The translations under genes were made by a program, and so were the position numbers. From NCBI GenBank assembly GCA_035511075.1, contig DATKFW010000093.1:1-64000 (forward strand): 64,000 bases of DNA, given 5' to 3'. Positions within the stretch are counted from its first letter, which is position 1. Each line of letters starts with the position of its first letter. Origin of the DNA: DATAUD01 sp035511075 (GTDB lineage: Bacteria > Verrucomicrobiota > Verrucomicrobiia > Limisphaerales > Palsa-1400). Positions 59,203-64,000 of this stretch are shown one piece after another. The notes under the pieces were generated by a model, which was not told the DNA's origin, made no database searches, and was given only the letters and a program-made list of their open reading frames with translations.

Positions 59203-61508
59203 ACTGGCCGCTGGTTTGCAACAGCCTCGCGGTCAGCGGCGCGACGACTCTATTGGCGGTGGCCGGCGGCGTGCTGGCGGCGCTGTGGTTCGCCGCATGC
59301 GAGCCGCCCCGTCGGACGCTCTTCCTGGCAATCGCCGTCGTGGCTTTGGTGCTGCCGCCGTTTCTGGTCGTCAATTGTTGGATCGAGTTGCTGGGCGAAA
59401 ACGGAAGGTGGCGTCATTGGCTCCCTGTCGATATCTATTCGCTCGGCGGGACGGTTTGGGTTCTGGCGCTGCTAAATTGGCCGATCGCATTCCTCTTTGT
59501 GACCGCGGCGTGGCGTCGCGTTCAAGCGGTCCAATTGGAAGTGGATCCTCTCCTGGAGGGGCGCTTTCTGCTGCGCTGGCTGCTGCTGCCCGTGGCGCGG
59601 GCGGAAATCCTGCAGGCGGCCATCCTGACCATGGTCTTGGCGCTGAACAATTTCGCCGTACCGGCGATTTTGCAGGTCAAAGTATTCCCGGCCGAAGTGT
59701 GGGTCCGCTTCAATACCACGTTTGACTACGCGGCGGCCCTGGAATTGAGCTGGCCCCTGGTGCTGGCTCCTCTGATTTTGATGCTCTGCTTTCGCGGCGG
59801 CGACCATTCGTGGTCCTGGCACTCCAATCCGGCAACCGCGCGGGCGTTGCGGCGCCAATTGGGCGCGCGCTGGTACTGGGCCGGGGGCGCGACATCTCTG
59901 GCGCTGGCGGGATTTTCCCTCGGCGTGCCCCTTTGGCAACTGGCCGGCAATCCCAAGACGTGGCGCGAATTCCTGCCGGCGTTTGCGGCGGGCCACTTCG
60001 CGATATTTCACTCGCTCCTTTTCAGCGGAGTCTCCGCGACGATCGTGGTTGCGGCCGCATTGTTGACGTGGCGAATACGCCTGGACTCGGTGTTGTGGCT
60101 GCCGTTTTTCATGCCAGGCGTCCTGTTGGGCATCGGCTTGATCTGGCTCTTCAATCGCCGCGGCTTGAGCGCGATCTACCAAAGCGCCGCGATTGTTTTA
60201 CTGGCGTACGCGATTCGTTACGCGGGATTGGGATGGAACGCGGTGGCCCGCGCTATTCGCTCCGGCGACCCGAACCTGGCGGCGATGGCGCGACTGGAAG
60301 GGGCCACCGCCTGGCAAACTCTCCGCCATATCCACTGGCCGCAAACGTCCGCCCAATTAAGCGCGGCCTGGTATGTGACTTACCTGCTTTGTTTATGGGA
60401 CGTGGAAACGCTGGTCCTGATCGTCCCGCCGGGCGGCGAAAGCCTCTCGCTGCGCATTTTCAATCTCCTCCATTACGGACACAACTCGCAGGTCAACGCC
60501 CTTTGCCTGCTGCTCCTGGCGCTGGCGCTGCTGCCGTTGCTGGCCGCGGCGGCATTCCAATCGATCCGAAAGCTATCCGCGGCCTTGTTGTCCGCGCTGG
60601 CCCTTTGTCTGCTGGCAAGTTGCACCGCCGACGATCAAAAAGGCGCGCCGGTCCAAAGCCGGTTTTTCAGCCGCGTGGAGATTATCGGCACGCGCGGCGC
60701 GGGCGTTGGTGAATTGAACAAACCGCGCTCCGTCGCGGTGGACGCCCAGGACAACCTTTACGTGGTCGATATGACCGGCCGGGTCCAGAAATTTTCGCCC
60801 GATGGGAAGTATCTACTTGACTGGCAAATGCCCGAAACCACCAAGGGCAAGCCCAAGGGAATGTGCCGGGACCGCGAAGGCGACATTGTCTTGATCGAGC
60901 CGCATTACTCGCGCGTCAATTATTTTTCACCCGACGGCAGGCTCATCGCGCAATGGGGAGTCAAGGGCACCAATGCCGGCCAGTTCGGCATGCCGCGCGG
61001 CGCCGTGGTCAATTCCCGCGATGAAATCTACGTTTGCGAATACACCGATTCCGAGCGCGTCCAGCATTTCACGGCGCGCGGAGCGAAATTTCTTGGCGGC
61101 TGGGGGCGGCTGGGCAGCGGCGACGGCGAATTCAGCCGCGCGGAGGGACTTGGCATCGATTCCGCCGGGCGGATTTACGTCGCCGATTCCTGCAATCATC
61201 GCATCCAGGTTTTTTCGCCAGAGGGCAAATTCATTCGCGCTTACGGCCAGGCTGGCACAGGCCCGGGGCAATTCAGCTACCCGTACGACGTGCAGATCGA
61301 CCCGTCCGGGTTGCAGTTTGTCTGCGAATTTGGCAACAGCCGCATCCAGATACTCGACGCGCAGGATCGGCCCCTGGAAATTCTGGGTGGCCCGGGCGGC
61401 GCTCCCGGGCAATTTAGCAATCCCTGGGGGCTGGCCCTGGATTCCAAGGGCAATCTCTACGTGGCCGACGCCCTGAACAACCGCGTCCAGAAATTCATCC
61501 GTAAATGA
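59199..61508 (+). CDS. ABC-type permease fused to an NHL-repeat lipoprotein-like domain
   Basis: A 769-residue fusion. Residues 1 to about 455 are a double ABC permease (ThiP/FbpB-like) with about 12 membrane helices. Each half carries a coupling-loop motif: WLLLPVARAEILQAAILTMV in the first and RLEGATAWQTLRHIHWPQTS (EAA type) in the second. Residues 460-475 (LLSALALCLLASC) look like a lipoprotein signal with C475. From about 490 to the end are six NHL repeats (GELNKPRSVAVDAQDNLYVV and so on). The TTG start (59199) has GGAGG six bases upstream and overlaps the VWA gene stop; no good internal start exists at the junction. No ABC ATPase or binding protein is adjacent. Confidence 0.82.
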   Translation: MNWPLVCNSLAVSGATTLLAVAGGVLAALWFAACEPPRRTLFLAIAVVALVLPPFLVVNCWIELLGENGRWRHWLPVDIYSLGGTVWVLALLNWPIAFLFVTAAWRRVQAVQLEVDPLLEGRFLLRWLLLPVARAEILQAAILTMVLALNNFAVPAILQVKVFPAEVWVRFNTTFDYAAALELSWPLVLAPLILMLCFRGGDHSWSWHSNPATARALRRQLGARWYWAGGATSLALAGFSLGVPLWQLAGNPKTWREFLPAFAAGHFAIFHSLLFSGVSATIVVAAALLTWRIRLDSVLWLPFFMPGVLLGIGLIWLFNRRGLSAIYQSAAIVLLAYAIRYAGLGWNAVARAIRSGDPNLAAMARLEGATAWQTLRHIHWPQTSAQLSAAWYVTYLLCLWDVETLVLIVPPGGESLSLRIFNLLHYGHNSQVNALCLLLLALALLPLLAAAAFQSIRKLSAALLSALALCLLASCTADDQKGAPVQSRFFSRVEIIGTRGAGVGELNKPRSVAVDAQDNLYVVDMTGRVQKFSPDGKYLLDWQMPETTKGKPKGMCRDREGDIVLIEPHYSRVNYFSPDGRLIAQWGVKGTNAGQFGMPRGAVVNSRDEIYVCEYTDSERVQHFTARGAKFLGGWGRLGSGDGEFSRAEGLGIDSAGRIYVADSCNHRIQVFSPEGKFIRAYGQAGTGPGQFSYPYDVQIDPSGLQFVCEFGNSRIQILDAQDRPLEILGGPGGAPGQFSNPWGLALDSKGNLYVADALNNRVQKFIRK

Positions 61509-64000
61509 CCTTCCAGTTTTCCAACCCCGTATGGCTTCTGGCGCTGATCGTGGCCGTGCCGTGGGTGGTCTGGCTTTCCTGGAAGTCCGACGTGCAAATC
61601 CAGGCGTGGCGCCGTTGGACCGCAATGGTCCTGCGGCTGCTGGTCGTCGTGGCTCTCTGCCTTGGCATGGCCGGATTGCAGCGCAAAAAGCCGCTGGAAG
61701 GCATGACCGTTTTCTTTATGCTTGACCGATCCCAAAGCGTGCCGTCGCCCCAGCAGGAGACCGCCCGCGCCTATGTCAATCAAGCTGCCAGGGACAAAAA
61801 GCCAAACGATCTCGCTGGGGTGTTGGTTTTCGGCGCGGATGCCGCCATCGAAACCCGCCCCAATACGATGGTGGATTTGCGCCAAATCCAGGCCGTCGTC
61901 GGCGTCGAACGCACCGACATCGCCAGCGCCATCCGCCTGGGGACGGCCGCCTTCCCGGAGACGGGCCAAAGGCGGCTGGTGCTATTGTCCGACGGCAACG
62001 AAAACGTCGGCGACGCCCTCTCCGCGCTGGCCGCCGCGCGCCCGTTGGGTGTGAGCCTGGATGTTCTCCCTTTGGGCGCGAGCCGCGGCAACGATGTGTC
62101 CATACAAAAACTGACCGTCCCCGCCACTGTCAAAAAGGGCCAGACCTTCGACGTCAAAATCTTCGCCCAGGCCGATCAGGCTCAGAGTGCCACCATCCGT
62201 CTCTACCTCAACGAAACCGAGATGGGCGAACAGAAAGTCGAGTTGAACGCCGGCAAAAACCTGCTGACCTTCCCGCAGACGTTGAACAACACCGGCTTCT
62301 ACAAATACGACGTCCAACTCGACGCCCGCGGGGACACCATCCCTCAAAACAACCGCGGCATCGCCTTCGCAACCGTGCGCGGCAACCCGCGCGTGCTGAT
62401 CGTTTCGAGCGACCCCAAAAAAGACCAGCCGCTGGCCGACGCCCTTCAAAGCGGCAAACTGGAGGTGAAGCTGTCCGAAACATTCCCCGACACCCTGGCC
62501 GAATTGCAAAGTTACGACACCATTTTCCTGAGCAACCTTTCCGCCGGCGATCTTGGGCTGGACTCCATGCGGTTGCTGGAGAGCGCCGTGCGCGATTTTG
62601 GCGTCGGCCTGGTATGCGTCGGCGGCGACCAGACTTATGCGGCGGGAGGTTATCGCGGCACACCGCTGGAAACGATGTTGCCGGTGGACATGGAATTGAG
62701 CAGCAAGAAAGTCCTGCCCAACGGCGCGCTGGCCATCGTCTGTCACGCCACTGAGTTCCCAGGCGGCAACGGCTGGGCGCGCGACATCGCCTATGCGGCG
62801 CTCGACGCCCTTGGGCCGCAGGACGAAATGGGAATCGTCCTTTGGGACGGCGACAATCACTGGCTTTTTCCTCTGGCCAAAGTCGGAAACAAGAACGAAA
62901 TGGGACGAAAAATCTCCGGCATGAATCCGGGCGACATGCCCAGTTTTGAGGCCCCAATGCAGGCCGCTTACGACGCCCTGGCAAAATCCACCGCCAATCT
63001 CAAACATATGATCGTTTTCAGCGACGGCGACCCTTCCGCGCCCAGCAAAACGCTCGTCCAGGACATCGTCAGTCACAAGATCACCATCAGCACGGTGATG
63101 ATCGGCGGCCACGTGGCGCCGGACACCATGTCGTGGCTTGCTGTCCAGGGGCATGGCCGCTTCTGGGCGGTGGATTCCGCGTCCGACCTTCCCCAAATCT
63201 TCATCAAGGAAGCCTCGGTTATTTTGAAATCCGCCATTTTCGAGGAACCTTTCCAACCGCAAGTGCGGGCATTGAGCGAGATCATCAAAGGGATCGGCCC
63301 GCAGGAATTTCCGCAGCTTTTAGGTTACGTTTGCACCACACCCAAGGGCCGCGCCGAAATCCCGCTGGTCACGCAAAAGGGCGATCCTCTGCTGGCGCAC
63401 TGGCAGTACGGGTTGGGCCGCACGGTGGCCTTCACTTCCGACGCCCGCGCCAAGTGGGCCGCCAATTGGATGGGTTGGGACAAGTTCCGCCAGTTCTGGC
63501 TGCAAGTGGCCCAATGGAGTTTGCGCCGCGTGGACGCCGCCGATTTCAACACCGAAGTCGCCGTCGAAATGGGAGAGGGACATGTCAGTGTCGAGGCTAT
63601 CGATTCGGAGGGGCATTACCGCAATTTCCTTAACCTTCAGTTGCTGGTGGTCAGTCCCAAAGGCGACAGGCAAACCCTCCAACTGGAGCAAACCGGCGCC
63701 GGCCGTTACGATGCCACATTTCCAACCAGGGATGTCGGCGCCTACCTGATGAACCTGACCGACCGCGCCACCGGACAATCCCAGGCCCTCGGGCTCAGCG
63801 TCAATTATTCTCCGGAATTCGACGACACCGGCCCGAATCTGAACCTTCTGCGCCGCCTGGCCGAATTAGGCGGCGGAAAGGTCCTCGACCCGCGGACCGA
63901 CAATCCCTTCACGCACGACCGCCAAGAAACCTTCCAGCCACTGGACCTGCGCGATTGGCTGCTGAAGTTCGCGATCTTACTTTTCCCGCTCGACGTCGCC
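61505..64000 (+). CDS. VWA-domain protein with glutamine-amidotransferase-like region, C-terminus missing
   Basis: The gene starts with ATG at 61505 overlapping the previous stop (ATGA) and runs, open, to the end of the window: 832 codons, ending inside a hydrophobic segment (LLKFAILLFPLDVA). Two N-terminal membrane helices (NPVWLLALIVAVPWVVW and LRLLVVVALCLGMAGLQ) lead to a VWA domain with DRSQSVP and VLLSDGNENVGD. The second half has a second VWA-like/GATase1-like segment: GLVCVGGDQTYAAGGYRGT, HMIVFSDGDPSAPS and LGRTVAFTSDARAKW. This matches the large Bat-operon proteins of Planctomycetes and Verrucomicrobia. It forms an operon with the preceding two genes. Confidence 0.85.
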   Translation, partial: MTFQFSNPVWLLALIVAVPWVVWLSWKSDVQIQAWRRWTAMVLRLLVVVALCLGMAGLQRKKPLEGMTVFFMLDRSQSVPSPQQETARAYVNQAARDKKPNDLAGVLVFGADAAIETRPNTMVDLRQIQAVVGVERTDIASAIRLGTAAFPETGQRRLVLLSDGNENVGDALSALAAARPLGVSLDVLPLGASRGNDVSIQKLTVPATVKKGQTFDVKIFAQADQAQSATIRLYLNETEMGEQKVELNAGKNLLTFPQTLNNTGFYKYDVQLDARGDTIPQNNRGIAFATVRGNPRVLIVSSDPKKDQPLADALQSGKLEVKLSETFPDTLAELQSYDTIFLSNLSAGDLGLDSMRLLESAVRDFGVGLVCVGGDQTYAAGGYRGTPLETMLPVDMELSSKKVLPNGALAIVCHATEFPGGNGWARDIAYAALDALGPQDEMGIVLWDGDNHWLFPLAKVGNKNEMGRKISGMNPGDMPSFEAPMQAAYDALAKSTANLKHMIVFSDGDPSAPSKTLVQDIVSHKITISTVMIGGHVAPDTMSWLAVQGHGRFWAVDSASDLPQIFIKEASVILKSAIFEEPFQPQVRALSEIIKGIGPQEFPQLLGYVCTTPKGRAEIPLVTQKGDPLLAHWQYGLGRTVAFTSDARAKWAANWMGWDKFRQFWLQVAQWSLRRVDAADFNTEVAVEMGEGHVSVEAIDSEGHYRNFLNLQLLVVSPKGDRQTLQLEQTGAGRYDATFPTRDVGAYLMNLTDRATGQSQALGLSVNYSPEFDDTGPNLNLLRRLAELGGGKVLDPRTDNPFTHDRQETFQPLDLRDWLLKFAILLFPLDVA

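Noticed and set aside
61982..63262. A 426-codon minus-strand frame opposite the last VWA gene
   Set aside because: The plus strand encodes clear VWA motifs through the same region, so this frame is a shadow.
1..64000. CRISPR array, rRNA or tRNA genes
   Set aside because: No regularly spaced repeats and no cloverleaf or rRNA-like sequence were recognised in the gaps between genes; a dedicated tRNA scan could still find one I missed.

Overview
The window looks like chromosomal DNA of a Verrucomicrobiota bacterium, most likely from the Pedosphaera / Limisphaerales side. This is inferred from gene content rather than from any marker gene. The evidence is high GC, many large secreted proteins with signal peptides ending in a short 'YxVQxSTxLxxW' module, a choice-of-anchor-Q glycine-rich protein, RCC1 and NHL propellers, BatA/VWA proteins, a long IspH of the plant/cyanobacterial type, and several GTG/TTG starts coupled by TGA overlaps. 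No rRNA, tRNA, CRISPR array, intact insertion sequence or prophage was recognised.

Layout. 1-0.8 kb: the 5' end of a membrane glycosyltransferase/TPR gene whose promoter and first 33 codons are duplicated in tandem. 0.8-5.5 kb: a TPR-like lipoprotein, murJ and a secreted protein. 5.5-8.8 kb: an astacin-like protease, a Nif11-type peptide and a sulfotransferase, flanked by two GNAT acetyltransferases. 8.9-17.8 kb: mostly surface proteins (RCC1 propeller, Tat-exported DUF6916-like protein, tail-collar protein, 900-aa glycine-rich protein, GH16 glycosidase, Ig-like protein).

17.9-31.9 kb: housekeeping genes. These are a lipoprotein aminopeptidase, glnS, dgt, ispH, BON, PspC and DUF6483-like proteins, metH (with a candidate palindromic operator), polX, an orphan antitoxin with a broken ParE toxin, and thiD. 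31.9-41.5 kb: a complete MdtABC-type RND efflux operon with its outer-membrane channel, headed by a single-domain response regulator. 41.7-54.2 kb: an S4-domain RNA-binding protein, a Tat-exported propeller lipoprotein, a pre-peptidase-like secreted protein, an M14 peptidase broken by a one-base frameshift, a DoxX-family protein, an ECF sigma factor fused to a membrane domain, and a BspA-like leucine-rich-repeat protein.

54.4-64 kb: a hicBA toxin-antitoxin pair, a LysM protein, a ferritin-like protein with a small membrane partner, and a tightly coupled operon of BatA-type VWA protein, ABC-permease/NHL fusion, and a second VWA protein that runs off the end.

The least ordinary signals are: (1) the protease / Nif11 / sulfotransferase mini-operon; (2) the permease fused to a lipoprotein-like NHL propeller between two VWA proteins; (3) the ECF sigma factor with a polytopic, glycine-repeat membrane extension; (4) a shared C-terminal module in several secreted proteins; (5) hicA/hicB fragments scattered in intergenic DNA around an intact hicBA locus.
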